Shown: positions 51,619 through 60,928, numbered from the stretch's first letter. The stretch is DNA of 64,000 nucleotides from JBBATK01 sp044228285 (GCA_044228285.1 JBGAVD010000005.1:62001-126000), one strand, 5' to 3'. Numbers and translations: made by a program. Notes: generated by a model from the letters alone, not told the origin.

Positions 51619-54600
51619 CTACTTCGCTCCAAATGCTCGGAGATTGTATGTAAAGGTGAGAAGCAGGTATCGTTGAAGAACTTGGGTTTGCGTATCCTCA
51701 AAGTAACCACTGCTTGTAGTACGGCTGATGGTGTTGTTCTTGTTCAATACGTCGAACACGGACAACTTGAGCTCCGCTCGTTGATCGAGGAAGCGACGTG
51801 CTACTCCAAGGTTTAGGAGGGGCACAGCGGTGTTGTAGGCAGAAGCTAGACCGCTTGTAAGAATGTAATTGAAGTCAGCTGAAAGCACCCAGCCATCAAG
51901 AATTGCCGATGAATCGTGACTGATGAAGTTTGCACGTGCTATGACTGTCGTTGTGGTGTAGTCAGAGTTCAATGATTCTTGCAGCGAGTTTCGTAAGGTG
52001 CTGAAGGCAGAACGGGCAGAAACTGAGAAATCCGTATACTCGCTGATATTTGAGCTAAAACCCAAAGAAGGCGTCAGGGCAAGCGTTTTGGCTACGTTTT
52101 CATTCTCGTCGATAAGGCTGATATCCCGAGTGTACAACGCTCCAACATTGGTGTTGACGTTCAGTTTCAAACCCTTAATAGGCTCAAATGGGAAGCTATA
52201 CACGATGAACGAATTCGCATTTACATAGCCATCACGATTCACTGGATAGGTGAACTGAGCACCTGCTGGAATGGAGTCTTTTGCAAAAGCTGGTAAACCA
52301 CGTGTGTATACTGAATTCACTATACGGTCTTGCGTAAGATTGACATTCGCCATGACAAAAAAGCCCGAGGCAGTAATCATGTTGAAGGAACCGTAGTGTG
52401 CGAAGAGTGAATGACTCAGCTCTTGTTTCAAACCAGAATTTCCTCTACTTAAGTGCAGTGGATCTGAGTTATCGATAACATCTTGAAGCTGAGAAATACT
52501 CGGTGAATTCGTGCTTGTTCTATAGTTCAATCTGATATTACTCATCGCTGTAGGACGGGCTACCATACTGAAGTTAGGCAGGATTGAATAGAAGGTCTTC
52601 GCATTGTCAAAGGCTGTTGGGAAAGTCTGAGCTGTTTTCAAAGTGGCTACTTGATAATCCGCTCCAATCCCAAAGGTCCATGTTCCAATAGCCCCACCCA
52701 TCATTCCCATCATTCTGCCACCTCCCATACCGCCACCACCTGGAGGTCCGCCCATCAAACTAAGAGGGTCCAGTTGCTTCTTCGTACTGTCAGGAGTTGG
52801 AACGATACTGAATCGATAACTCAACCCTGGTCTATTGGTGACGTAATCGCTGCTGGCTTTGCTAGACAAGAAAGCGATAGGAGGGTCAAGCTGCACGCCA
52901 ATTGAATCAAGGTTGTATGTAGACTTATTAGATTCGGTTCTTGTATTGTTTAGGTTATAACTGAGTTGTAACTGATGGTTGGTTGCGATGGGCTCGGTAT
53001 AGCTAAGGTTAGCCCCATACGTAGTTGTGGAGCCGTCGTTGGGCACAGATTGATCAATAAGTTGGTAGATGGTATCAGGTAGAATAACAGTGACATCGGA
53101 CGTGTTCCGTGATGTTCCGCTGTTGTTTCTTATGGTAGAATTCAGAGAAGCAGAAAAGGTCCGACCTTCTGTGGCAAAGCGCAAACGATACAGCAAATCA
53201 GTACCGATGTTGTATGCGCTACTTGAACCAACGTTCTTTACTGATGAATTGCTTAACTCAATTGGGCGAACCAGAGGGTTCTCGAGATTCGAGCTGAAAA
53301 TGGTGCTCTTACTGAGATTGTTCTTTTCGTTGGACTGCCATGTTATGCGAGGGCTAAGGAGGATACTACTCATACTGTCTATGCTGTAGTCCGCACGAAC
53401 ATTCAGACGATGGTTGATGTTGATGCTGTTGTTCGCATTGTCCTGTGGATTTAACTGAGCCACACTGTCACTGAGAACATACACTCGATCTATTTGTTGG
53501 TCCTGAACGGTTTTCGTGCGATTAAAAAAGTAGCTACCACTCAACGCAAAGCTGCGCCCGAACTGGTCTGAGTAGTTCACACCAAGTCCGGAGGAGGTAG
53601 AGATTCCATCAGTGGGACTAATAGAAAAGTCGCCACCAGCGCCAGGTCCGCGAGGCGCTGAGCTTTTTCCTCCGCCACTTGTCGCGAACATCGCCATGCT
53701 GCGGCCCGCCATTCTCATGTATTGATTTCCGCCGCCTCCCATTGCTCCCATGATATCTTGAATAGCGAAGTTCTGCTCATTGATATTGTTTGCTATTCCC
53801 AAAATCGAGATACGCTGGTCACCGTTGAAGTAGTTGAGATTACCACCAGCAGAGTAACGACTCTCCGTGCCGTAGCCTGTATAGAGCTTGCCGAACTGAC
53901 CAACGCGTTTGTCTACTTTGGTTATAACATTCAATGTTTTGTTACGCTCACCGTCATCGAAACGCGTGAACTGTGCTTGGTCGCTGGCTTGATCATAGAC
54001 CTGGATCTTATCAATGATGTCCGAAGGAAGTGTCTTCAATGTCGTAGCGGGATCATCTCCAAAAAATGGTTTGCCATCAACGAGAACGCGACGAACGTTT
54101 TCACCCTGTGCCTTGACTGTTCCATTCTCAATCTCCACACCTGGCATCTTCCGAACGAGATCTTCAGCGCTTGCATTCTTGTCGGTTTTAAATGCCTTGG
54201 CATTGAATTCCGTCGTATCGCCTTTCTGTTCGCCACGAATCTGCGTTGCCTCAACTTCAATGGCATCAGTTAGCGTCGAGCTTTGAGCTAAGCGTATTGT
54301 GTTTAACTTCAAGGTATCATTCGCTGGCACCCGAATCGTACGCTTCATCTCAGCATATCCGAGCACTCTGACCTGCATGGTATATGTGCCCTCACTCAAA
54401 CCGTGCACAAGAAACTTTCCTTGACGGTCCGAAATATCGCCACGAATTTTGCCATCTGCAGATCGTAGCTCAATGGTTGCACGGTTAAGAGCTGTGCCAG
54501 TGGCACTGTCGACAACACTCCCCGATACACCAGAGGTACTTTGGCCATACATAATGCTACTTGAAACGATAGCCAAGAGAAAACAGACGAACAGTCGCAT
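51619..54600 (-). CDS. TonB-dependent outer-membrane barrel with Gly/Met-rich loops (OMP_b-brl_3 type)
   Basis: 993 residues: signal peptide (1-19), carboxypeptidase-regulatory-like domain (SGSVVDSATGTALNRATIE), a plug (AEDLVRKMPGVEIENGTVKAQ and RVLVDGKPFFGDDPATT) and a barrel. Two low-complexity stretches are striking: MGAMGGGGNQYMRMAGRSMAM near 290-315 and GGPPGGGGMGGGRMMGMMGG near 620-645, both Met/Gly-rich. They look like loop insertions and could bind soft metals or pack in the barrel lumen. Substrate unknown. Confidence 0.85.
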   Translation of the reverse strand: MRLFVCFLLAIVSSSIMYGQSTSGVSGSVVDSATGTALNRATIELRSADGKIRGDISDRQGKFLVHGLSEGTYTMQVRVLGYAEMKRTIRVPANDTLKLNTIRLAQSSTLTDAIEVEATQIRGEQKGDTTEFNAKAFKTDKNASAEDLVRKMPGVEIENGTVKAQGENVRRVLVDGKPFFGDDPATTLKTLPSDIIDKIQVYDQASDQAQFTRFDDGERNKTLNVITKVDKRVGQFGKLYTGYGTESRYSAGGNLNYFNGDQRISILGIANNINEQNFAIQDIMGAMGGGGNQYMRMAGRSMAMFATSGGGKSSAPRGPGAGGDFSISPTDGISTSSGLGVNYSDQFGRSFALSGSYFFNRTKTVQDQQIDRVYVLSDSVAQLNPQDNANNSININHRLNVRADYSIDSMSSILLSPRITWQSNEKNNLSKSTIFSSNLENPLVRPIELSNSSVKNVGSSSAYNIGTDLLYRLRFATEGRTFSASLNSTIRNNSGTSRNTSDVTVILPDTIYQLIDQSVPNDGSTTTYGANLSYTEPIATNHQLQLSYNLNNTRTESNKSTYNLDSIGVQLDPPIAFLSSKASSDYVTNRPGLSYRFSIVPTPDSTKKQLDPLSLMGGPPGGGGMGGGRMMGMMGGAIGTWTFGIGADYQVATLKTAQTFPTAFDNAKTFYSILPNFSMVARPTAMSNIRLNYRTSTNSPSISQLQDVIDNSDPLHLSRGNSGLKQELSHSLFAHYGSFNMITASGFFVMANVNLTQDRIVNSVYTRGLPAFAKDSIPAGAQFTYPVNRDGYVNANSFIVYSFPFEPIKGLKLNVNTNVGALYTRDISLIDENENVAKTLALTPSLGFSSNISEYTDFSVSARSAFSTLRNSLQESLNSDYTTTTVIARANFISHDSSAILDGWVLSADFNYILTSGLASAYNTAVPLLNLGVARRFLDQRAELKLSVFDVLNKNNTISRTTSSGYFEDTQTQVLQRYLLLTFTYNLRAFGAK

Positions 54601-54643
54601 ACACAGGTCGAAAACGTTGGAACAAGAGACTGAGGCTTTGCCG

Positions 54644-54669
54644 CAATGACACTCAAAAGAGTATCATTG
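54644..54669 (-). promoter_or_regulatory. Leader hairpin before the OMP_b-brl_3 gene
   Basis: CAATGA/TCATTG and ACTC/GAGT pair with one mismatch and a four-base loop (54644-54669), about 44 bases before the ATG at 54600 on the minus strand. It could control translation. The rest of 54670-54860 holds no gene. Confidence 0.35.
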
Positions 54670-54860
54670 GCAACATCAACGGTAGGTTGAGGAAGCGGAC
54701 AGAGCAATCAACAATTTACAGCTTAGAGACGTTTAGAGGAGAAAAGGATTGTTTAATAGTTGTTAACAGAGAGAGAGGTGACGAGATCAAAAGATGCCTA
54801 ATCAAGCGAGAAATGCAGCATATGCTCGCTAGATAAGCAGTCTCAGTGCTATAAACACCA

Positions 54861-54887
54861 CAGGCTCAGTGCGAAGCACTGAGCCTG
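54861..54887 (-). terminator. Perfect 12-bp hairpin after the SLBB gene
   Basis: CAGGCTCAGTGC (54861-54872) and GCACTGAGCCTG (54876-54887) pair perfectly around GAA. On the minus strand TGGTGTTTATAGC follows, moderately T-rich. It is 43 bases after the stop of the SLBB protein gene. Confidence 0.7.
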
Positions 54888-54930
54888 GATAACAAAAAGA
54901 ACTCTTGAACCTCAAGCTCTGAGTTGAGTT

Positions 54931-55455
54931 CTAGTTGGTTGAACGAGCGAGTAGAATGATAGTGGCAGCAACCTGTACTACTAAAGCGATATCTCGTATC
55001 ACACCGAGGGTAGTTTGGAATGAAGAGATCGCGTTTCCTGGAACGATGATCGTATCGCCAGGGTAGAGCATTGGGTTCTGTGTTGGGTCACCAAACTTTT
55101 GAAACTGCTCTAGGTTGCACAGGATGACCAATTCTTTCATGGTGCTGTCAACCTTTTTGTCGCGAATGATGCGTACATCGGTCAGTCGTGCAAAATCAGT
55201 CGGTCCACCGCCATATGAGAGAAGTTGTACAAGGGTTGTCGAGCTAGAAACCACATACCGTCCTGGATTTCGAACATAGCCCCAAAGATTGACCGGGATG
55301 GTTAACCCGGCGCCGAGAGAAACGTCATAATACGACGAACCACCAGTGTTTAGTACTTGGCCACCGGCATTGCCATTACCGAGTATTAAACCTTGCTGTG
55401 CTACTACTGGGCTCGCGGCGAAACACATCAATACCAGAGCTACGCAAAACTTCAT
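54931..55455 (-). CDS. SLBB-domain exported protein
   Basis: 174 residues: signal peptide (MKFCVALVLMCFAASPVVAQ), a central SLBB domain (VNLWGYVRNPGRYVVSSSTTLVQLLSYGGGPTDFARLTDVRI) and a C-terminal hydrophobic segment (IALVVQVAATIILLAR). SLBB domains bind soluble ligands or form part of Wza-type polysaccharide export channels, but the rest of such a channel and its kinase partner are not encoded nearby. AAGGA is 6 bases before the ATG. It stands alone, so its job is not clear. Confidence 0.72.
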   Translation of the reverse strand: MKFCVALVLMCFAASPVVAQQGLILGNGNAGGQVLNTGGSSYYDVSLGAGLTIPVNLWGYVRNPGRYVVSSSTTLVQLLSYGGGPTDFARLTDVRIIRDKKVDSTMKELVILCNLEQFQKFGDPTQNPMLYPGDTIIVPGNAISSFQTTLGVIRDIALVVQVAATIILLARSTN

Positions 55456-55622
55456 TGTTCATCCTTGAAATGGTGTAGAGAGACTACTGCACTGACAATT
55501 GTAAGCAACTACTTCCAGAGTTGATCAGGTGTCTTTTCATCATGCGCACATGCTTCGCATGCTCGCCGCGTACAATAGAAAACGCGAGTTGGAGCAGAGG
55601 CAGAAGTCTGAATAGTACGTAC

Positions 55623-56654
55623 TCACAAAAATAGCCGTTCTAGTCGGAATGCAAGATTAAGATGATGGCTGACTCCTAAAATTGTTTCAGATGAGCTCTG
55701 ATACGAATAATCAACAACAAAGAACCGTAGGTCAGCTCCGATCCCTGCACAGAAGGCACTGCCGTAGAAACCGCAGCGCAAGGAGTAATACTTTCTATAG
55801 GTCCATTCCATACCGATTCGACTCGAGGCCTGTGATCGTGAATCATGATCATAGTCAATGCTCAACTGACTTTCTAGTGACTCAAGTGGTTGAATGACGG
55901 AAACGCCGACAACAGAATGCGACGCGAATGCGTCTTTCTGTCCACTCTTCCAATTCATGGTGCTACCACCAATATTCTTCCAATTCCAACCAAAACAGAC
56001 GTAAGGATAATCGTCGCTGAAAAACATATCGCGAAGATTAATCCTACACAACATACCGGCATCTATACTGAAAGAGCTCCCACCCAGCCCGTTAATCATT
56101 CCATGTGTATATCGCATTGTACAGCCTACAGGAATCTCAATGGGCAGGATGTACTGATTCCAACCCCAATCAATGCGCAGGATGTTGTTTCGAGCAACAC
56201 TCAAGCTGATCGCGTCTTCGTACTCCGGACTGAAACTATTCGTTCGTGGGGTCTTGACCACATTCTCCGCTACGTCAAGGTCGCTAAGATCAAGTCTGGG
56301 ATTGGTCAACTGGTCCATGCTCTGATAGCGAATCCAATTCGCCGACACTGCCCAGTCAGTGAGTGCATAATGCAGCCCACCCCAGGTCTGATTTGCCAGG
56401 GGAGTGCCTAATGAACCGTGGAGGGACGCGTACATGCCGCTCATAACAATGCTCTTTTCTAAAACCATTCCTCCCGGGTTATAAGCAAAAGCAGAAGCAT
56501 CATTTGCGAGGGCACAAAAGGCCTGTCCCATTCCTAGAGCACGAGAAGATATCTGTGCATCATTGGTGTACAGGAGATGCTGCGATAGTAAGCTCTTCGG
56601 GATCAAACAGAGTAGCGACGAGAGAACGAGTAGAGAGTGAAGGAAGTGCTTCAT
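55623..56654 (-). CDS. PorV/UPF0164-like outer-membrane barrel
   Basis: 343 residues from the ATG at 56654 (AGGAGA ribosome-binding site upstream). Signal peptide ends near SLLSQ; the mature start SSRALGMGQAFCALANDASAFAYNPGGMV matches the PorV/UPF0164 pattern (xRxLGMGxAxxAxxxDAxxxxxNPAG). The rest is barrel-like strands with an aromatic end. In T9SS, PorV is the outer-membrane shuttle that binds sorting domains; other T9SS genes are not here, so PorV versus a paralogue is unresolved. It follows the FlgD-like lipoprotein by 2 bases. Confidence 0.72.
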   Translation of the reverse strand: MKHFLHSLLVLSSLLCLIPKSLLSQHLLYTNDAQISSRALGMGQAFCALANDASAFAYNPGGMVLEKSIVMSGMYASLHGSLGTPLANQTWGGLHYALTDWAVSANWIRYQSMDQLTNPRLDLSDLDVAENVVKTPRTNSFSPEYEDAISLSVARNNILRIDWGWNQYILPIEIPVGCTMRYTHGMINGLGGSSFSIDAGMLCRINLRDMFFSDDYPYVCFGWNWKNIGGSTMNWKSGQKDAFASHSVVGVSVIQPLESLESQLSIDYDHDSRSQASSRIGMEWTYRKYYSLRCGFYGSAFCAGIGADLRFFVVDYSYQSSSETILGVSHHLNLAFRLERLFL

Positions 56655-56656
56655 GC

Positions 56657-57139
56657 TTATCGTCTCCTCATGCATAAGTGCCGTTGAGTGAGCTCGTGAT
56701 CTGAGTACCGCAGCTCTAACTCAATGTAATACACACCATTTGGTGCAGGACCGAAGTCTGATGATCCATCCCAAACACAAAAAGACATACCCTGCTTGTA
56801 AGCACTGTTCTTCGATCGAAAAGCTACTTTGCTCGAGGAATCATCAGAAGGGAGGCTGTACGATTGTATGCGTTCACCAGCACTGTTGTAAATAACACAG
56901 CGTACTGATTCGGCATCCGATTTTAGGATTTCATAGGAGAGAACAGTACTGTCTTGAAATGGGTTAGGAAACAAGCCATAGACTTGTAGTTCCGCATCGG
57001 AGACCGCACTTATAACGGCCCCACCCGATGGCTGATTTGACTGCGTGCAGCCTATAAAGAACACAATGAATAAAATCCCGACGATCGATAATGGGATCGC
57101 CATAGCACTGGGGTTTCGTACCGCCATTCTCACCTCCAT
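56657..57139 (-). CDS. Lipoprotein with FlgD-like/T9SS-sorting-like fold
   Basis: 160 residues from the ATG at 57139. A short hydrophobic segment (PLSIVGILFIVFFIGC) carries a lipobox-like FIGC. The rest resembles the FlgD-type Ig-like module found at the end of T9SS and related proteins: YGLFPNPFQDSTVLSYEI, YNSAGERIQSYSL and WDGSSDFGPAPNGVYYIELEL. So it would be an anchored stand-alone Ig-like module. Two bases before the PorV-like gene, hence one operon. Confidence 0.65.
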   Translation of the reverse strand: MEVRMAVRNPSAMAIPLSIVGILFIVFFIGCTQSNQPSGGAVISAVSDAELQVYGLFPNPFQDSTVLSYEILKSDAESVRCVIYNSAGERIQSYSLPSDDSSSKVAFRSKNSAYKQGMSFCVWDGSSDFGPAPNGVYYIELELRYSDHELTQRHLCMRRR

Positions 57140-57518
57140 GTTGAAAAGTGTTTCGCGCTGAGCGTCAAAAAAATGTCTAACTTGCAACCCGTTCGCCAAC
57201 ACCTCACCGCGTTCCTCCATGCTGCGTCTGCGGCTCCCAAGCACTTCTGTACAAAGTTAGTGTGTGGAACATTCAATCTGCAATAGAGTTGCAATGCGGT
57301 GGGTGAGATACTGTTGATATTCCGAAGTATTCTGCAAGAATTGCTGACACTCTCTTGTGTACTGCACGAGAGATCATTTTGTTTGCATTCTATACTTTAT
57401 CTGAGCTTTTTCTAGCTCGTCAAACCTTGCTGGAAGCCAAGCTGAAGTATACTTGGCTTGGATCTCGGGAAGTCAACAGGCACATTCACTTTCATTCACG
57501 ACCATCAGATCAGGTTCC
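57140..57518. other. Divergent spacer upstream of pyrG
   Basis: 379 bases between two divergent genes. A hairpin at 57436-57461 (CCAAGC/GCTTGG, with an inner AAGTATACTT palindrome) sits about 60 bases upstream of the pyrG start and may be a leader element. No perfect -7 box and no coding sequence were found. Confidence 0.4.
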
Positions 57519-59168
57519 ATGGGCATTCCTTCGAAAACCAAGACGAAGTTTGTATTTATTACGGGTGGAGTATTATCATCACTTGGCAAGGGCATAGCGT
57601 CTGCTTCGCTGGGGCTATTGTTGAAGTCTCGTGGATACACCGTGACTATACAAAAGTTTGATCCGTACATAAACGTTGATCCAGGTACGATGAATCCCTT
57701 GCAGCACGGCGAAGTGTACGTGACAGACGATGGAGCTGAAACCGATCTCGATCTTGGTCATTATGAGCGCTTTCTGGATGTCTCGATGACTCGCCAGAAC
57801 AACTCTACTACTGGCCAAGTGTACTTCGAGGTTATACAAAAAGAGCGAAAGGGGCAGTATTTAGGCAAAACAGTCCAAGTTGTTCCACATATCACCGATG
57901 AGATTAAGCGTCGAATGACGCATTTTGACAAGAAGTTCGACTTCGTTATCATCGAAATTGGTGGAACTGTTGGTGACATTGAATCACAGCCGTACTTAGA
58001 AGCAACACGCCAAGTACAATTGGAGAGAGGTCGTCGCAATTGTATCAATGTTCACCTAACCTATGTGCCGTACATACGCTCTGCAGGTGAACTGAAAACG
58101 AAACCTACTCAGCACTCTGTCAAAGAGCTCATGGAGTTTGGGATCATTCCTGATATTCTTCTTTGTCGTACAGAGCAAAAGCTGAGTAAAGAGATGAGAG
58201 CCAAGATCGGACTTTTCTGCAACGTAGCTGAGGAGGCGGTCATTGAAGCTATTGATGCTGAGACCATCTACGAAGTGCCAATTCTCTTCAGTCGTCGCAA
58301 CTTCGACGAGATAGTGCTTAAGAAGCTCAACATGAAGGCTCATGCCCAGGATCTTGATACCTGGTCGAAATTTGTTCAGAGAATAAAGAATCCAAAGTAT
58401 AGTATCACCATCGCACTTGTGGGGAAGTACATCGCATACAAAGACTCATACAAGAGTATTAGCGAGGCTTTCATCCATGCTGGAGCCATCAATAACTGTC
58501 GTGTAGACATCCGATGGATTGATTCGGAACTGTTAAATCCGCAAAGCATCGCAGAGCAGTTCAAGGACGTCGACGGTGTTCTGGTAGCACCGGGTTTCGG
58601 TTCTCGAGGAATTGAAGGAAAGATCTCAGCAGTAGAATATGTGCGTACCCATAATATACCTTTCTTCGGTATCTGTCTTGGAATGCAGTGCGCAGTTATC
58701 GAGTTTGCTCGCAATGTCTGCGGAATCAGCGAAGCTAACTCTGCAGAGTTCAAAAAGAATAGATTCGACGTTATTGATCTCATGCCGGACCAGCGCAATG
58801 TGACTGACAAGGGTGGAACCATGCGCCTCGGAGCATACCCCTGTGTTCTTGAAAAGAACTCAAAAGCAGCACTAGCCTACAAGAGTGAGTTTATATACGA
58901 GCGTCATCGTCACCGTTACGAAGTGAGCAATGATTTTCGCGACACTCTGACGAAGAATGGACTGATTCTTAGTGGTGTCTCGCCTGACAAACGTCTAGTC
59001 GAGATCGTTGAACTGAATAATCACCCTTGGTTCGTTGGTGTGCAGTTTCACCCTGAGCTGAAATCTCGAGCAGTCAGTGGTCACCCTCTGTTTACAGCCT
59101 TCATCAAGGCCAGTTTAAAGCACAACCGAGTACGTAACAATCAAGAACTAGAGGAAGTGACAGAGTAG
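57519..59168 (+). CDS. pyrG: CTP synthase
   Basis: 549 residues from the ATG at 57519 (MGIPSKTKTKFVFITGGVLSSLGKG). The synthetase half has the GKGIASASLGLLLKSRG P-loop and the DPYINVDPGTMNPLQHGEVYV segment; the glutaminase half has the nucleophile Cys in FFGICLGMQCAVIE and His-x-Glu in VQFHPELKSR. It makes CTP from UTP using glutamine. A longer in-frame start at 57453 would add 22 residues not seen in the family. Convergent with queG. Confidence 0.97.
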   Translation: MGIPSKTKTKFVFITGGVLSSLGKGIASASLGLLLKSRGYTVTIQKFDPYINVDPGTMNPLQHGEVYVTDDGAETDLDLGHYERFLDVSMTRQNNSTTGQVYFEVIQKERKGQYLGKTVQVVPHITDEIKRRMTHFDKKFDFVIIEIGGTVGDIESQPYLEATRQVQLERGRRNCINVHLTYVPYIRSAGELKTKPTQHSVKELMEFGIIPDILLCRTEQKLSKEMRAKIGLFCNVAEEAVIEAIDAETIYEVPILFSRRNFDEIVLKKLNMKAHAQDLDTWSKFVQRIKNPKYSITIALVGKYIAYKDSYKSISEAFIHAGAINNCRVDIRWIDSELLNPQSIAEQFKDVDGVLVAPGFGSRGIEGKISAVEYVRTHNIPFFGICLGMQCAVIEFARNVCGISEANSAEFKKNRFDVIDLMPDQRNVTDKGGTMRLGAYPCVLEKNSKAALAYKSEFIYERHRHRYEVSNDFRDTLTKNGLILSGVSPDKRLVEIVELNNHPWFVGVQFHPELKSRAVSGHPLFTAFIKASLKHNRVRNNQELEEVTE

Positions 59169-59187
59169 TCATAAGCGGAGCAACGTA

Positions 59188-59299
59188 GTAGAGATTCTTG
59201 AGCGAGCAGCATAGACACCAATACTAGCCTCTGCAGAAGCGTCGAACGCATACTTTGTGCACAGAGTTTAAACTCAACGTACGGTTGTCTATGCTCTAC
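59188..59299 (+). ncRNA. Candidate structured RNA between pyrG and queG
   Basis: AGCATAGACA (59208-59217) and TGTCTATGCT (59286-59295) are perfect 10-base complements, and GTAGAG (59188-59193) pairs with CTCTAC (59294-59299), so one 3' strand continues two helices. Inside the loop are a GCGT/ACGC hairpin, a TGTGCACA palindrome and the 12-base palindrome GAGTTTAAACTC (59264-59275). It could be a pyrG 3' structure, a small RNA or a chance fold. The rest of the 352-base spacer (59169-59520) has a T-rich stretch at 59325-59350 and no gene. Confidence 0.3.
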
Positions 59300-59520
59300 G
59301 AGAGACCCCGGTTTCATGAGTCCTTTGTTGTTTTTCTTTGAGTTTCTTTTCGATCAGAGGCAGAGGTCTGCAGAGTAGGTAGAATTTCATACCCTCAAAC
59401 TATACACCTTAGGTGTGCGTTTCCCTGATAGATGGTTCTCAGCTTGTTGGTCGAAACTGTGCACCAGTTTAGGCAACAATTCTGTGGAGAAGGGCGAACT
59501 TGTTGGCCAGTATCTGTAAA

Positions 59521-60534
59521 CTAGGAGGCCTTGTCATCACCTTTTGCGTGCTTGTCACGCAGCTCTTGATAATACTCGGTCAACATACGCGCATTGCGTT
59601 GTAAGCCTGCAAGTTTGGCTCTCTTGATTGGCGAGTTGCGAAAACGTCGATTGAACTCGTCACCATCCATCGATTGCACCCACTCTAGCTGAATCTCTGT
59701 CTGATCTTCACGGGCAGAGAATTCTGTGCGCATGCTGTCATGGCGAAATCTGTTCCACGGGCAGACATCTTGACAAGTATCGCAGCCAAATATCCAACCA
59801 TCAGTATGACTTCGTATGTGATCTGGGAAAGAGTTGAGATCCTTTGATTCGATAGTCCAGAATGAAATACACTTTCTCGAGTCAACAACATAGGGCTCAA
59901 CAATCGCCTGAGTTGGACATGCCTCTATACAGGCAGTGCAGGTGCCGCAGTGGTCTGTGATTACTTCAGAAGGTTCTAGTTCAAGACTGGTAAGGACTTC
60001 TGCGAGAAAGAAAAAGCTCCCATGTTCCCGCGAGATAATGTTTGAGTGCTTGCCCTGCCATCCTATACCAGCGTGAACCGCCCATTGTTTTTCATGCAGA
60101 GGTCCGCTGTCCACATAGAATAGATTCTTGGACTGGGGGTCGAGCTCGAGAAGATAGTCGCATAATTCTTTGAGCATTGTCGGAATGACCAAGTGGTAGT
60201 CATCGCCCCACGCATAGCGTGAAATTTTCCCTCTGGTACCGTCATTCAACTCTTGATCGTGACGCAGAGGACTATCGTAGTTCAAAGCAACACAAATCAC
60301 CGTTTTAGCTTCGGGAAGAATTTTCTGAACCTCAGCCCTTTTCTCTGCTTGGCGTTCAAGCCAGTGCATGCTTGCATGGTATCCTTTATCTAACCACTCA
60401 AGGTATCTGTGGTGTTGGAGCTCAAGCGGCTCCGCCTTGGCAAAGCCAACAATATCAAAGCCAATAGCTAAGGCACGCTTGTGGATGCGCTTTGTTAGGT
60501 CGGACCTTGGAGACAAAGGATTGTGTACAGTCAT
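59521..60534 (-). CDS. queG: Epoxyqueuosine reductase
   Basis: 337 residues from the ATG at 60534 (GAGG five bases upstream). Two [4Fe-4S] motifs are present: DHCGTCTACIEACPTQA and GCDTCQDVCPWNRF, after a cobalamin-binding N-terminal domain with NYDSPL and DSGPLHEKQWAVHAGIGWQGK. QueG reduces epoxyqueuosine to queuosine in tRNA. A longer start at 60549 would overlap the Rieske gene's stop. It follows the Rieske gene, which could supply electrons, though that is a guess. Confidence 0.93.
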   Translation of the reverse strand: MTVHNPLSPRSDLTKRIHKRALAIGFDIVGFAKAEPLELQHHRYLEWLDKGYHASMHWLERQAEKRAEVQKILPEAKTVICVALNYDSPLRHDQELNDGTRGKISRYAWGDDYHLVIPTMLKELCDYLLELDPQSKNLFYVDSGPLHEKQWAVHAGIGWQGKHSNIISREHGSFFFLAEVLTSLELEPSEVITDHCGTCTACIEACPTQAIVEPYVVDSRKCISFWTIESKDLNSFPDHIRSHTDGWIFGCDTCQDVCPWNRFRHDSMRTEFSAREDQTEIQLEWVQSMDGDEFNRRFRNSPIKRAKLAGLQRNARMLTEYYQELRDKHAKGDDKAS

Positions 60535-60541
60535 TTCGACC

Positions 60542-60928
60542 TCAAACATCGGACTGCATCCAGGCAGGTTTAGAGTCAGAAGTATACTCTACGTAGACAA
60601 ATCCTTCGTGTTCGAAGGTCTCGTAGGTTTTGATTTTACCCAGATTATCGACCTCTTGTCCACTTCGGATGTTGAACTGCCAGCCATGCATCGGGCATAT
60701 CACCGTTTCGCGTTCTAGAATGCCATCAGCGATAACTGCTTGATGTTGGTGTGGACATACATTTGAAAGGGCATAGCACGTGCCAGCAACACGAAAGACT
60801 GCAACGTCTGTGCACTCGTCTACGACAAACTTGCGTCCACGGTTTCGCAATACTTCAGTCGAAGCACAAACAGCAACGTACTGTTTGCCGTTTCGTTCTA
60901 GAAATCGCTTGTTGGTGTCTTTATACAT
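60542..60928 (-). CDS. Rieske [2Fe-2S] protein (NirD-like)
   Basis: 128 residues, a single Rieske domain with ligands C58-x-H60 (CPHQH) and C78-x2-H81 (CPMHGWQF). No signal peptide, so cytoplasmic. It resembles small ferredoxin-like Rieske proteins such as NirD or oxygenase ferredoxins that pass electrons. No oxygenase or nitrite reductase partner is nearby; queG follows with a 7-base gap. Function not resolved. Confidence 0.85.
   Translation of the reverse strand: MYKDTNKRFLERNGKQYVAVCASTEVLRNRGRKFVVDECTDVAVFRVAGTCYALSNVCPHQHQAVIADGILERETVICPMHGWQFNIRSGQEVDNLGKIKTYETFEHEGFVYVEYTSDSKPAWMQSDV

Noticed and set aside
53722..54273. A 183-codon open frame on the plus strand inside the OMP_b-brl_3 gene
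   Set aside because: It is fully antisense to a well-supported receptor, has no signal or motif, and its residue composition mirrors the complementary frame.
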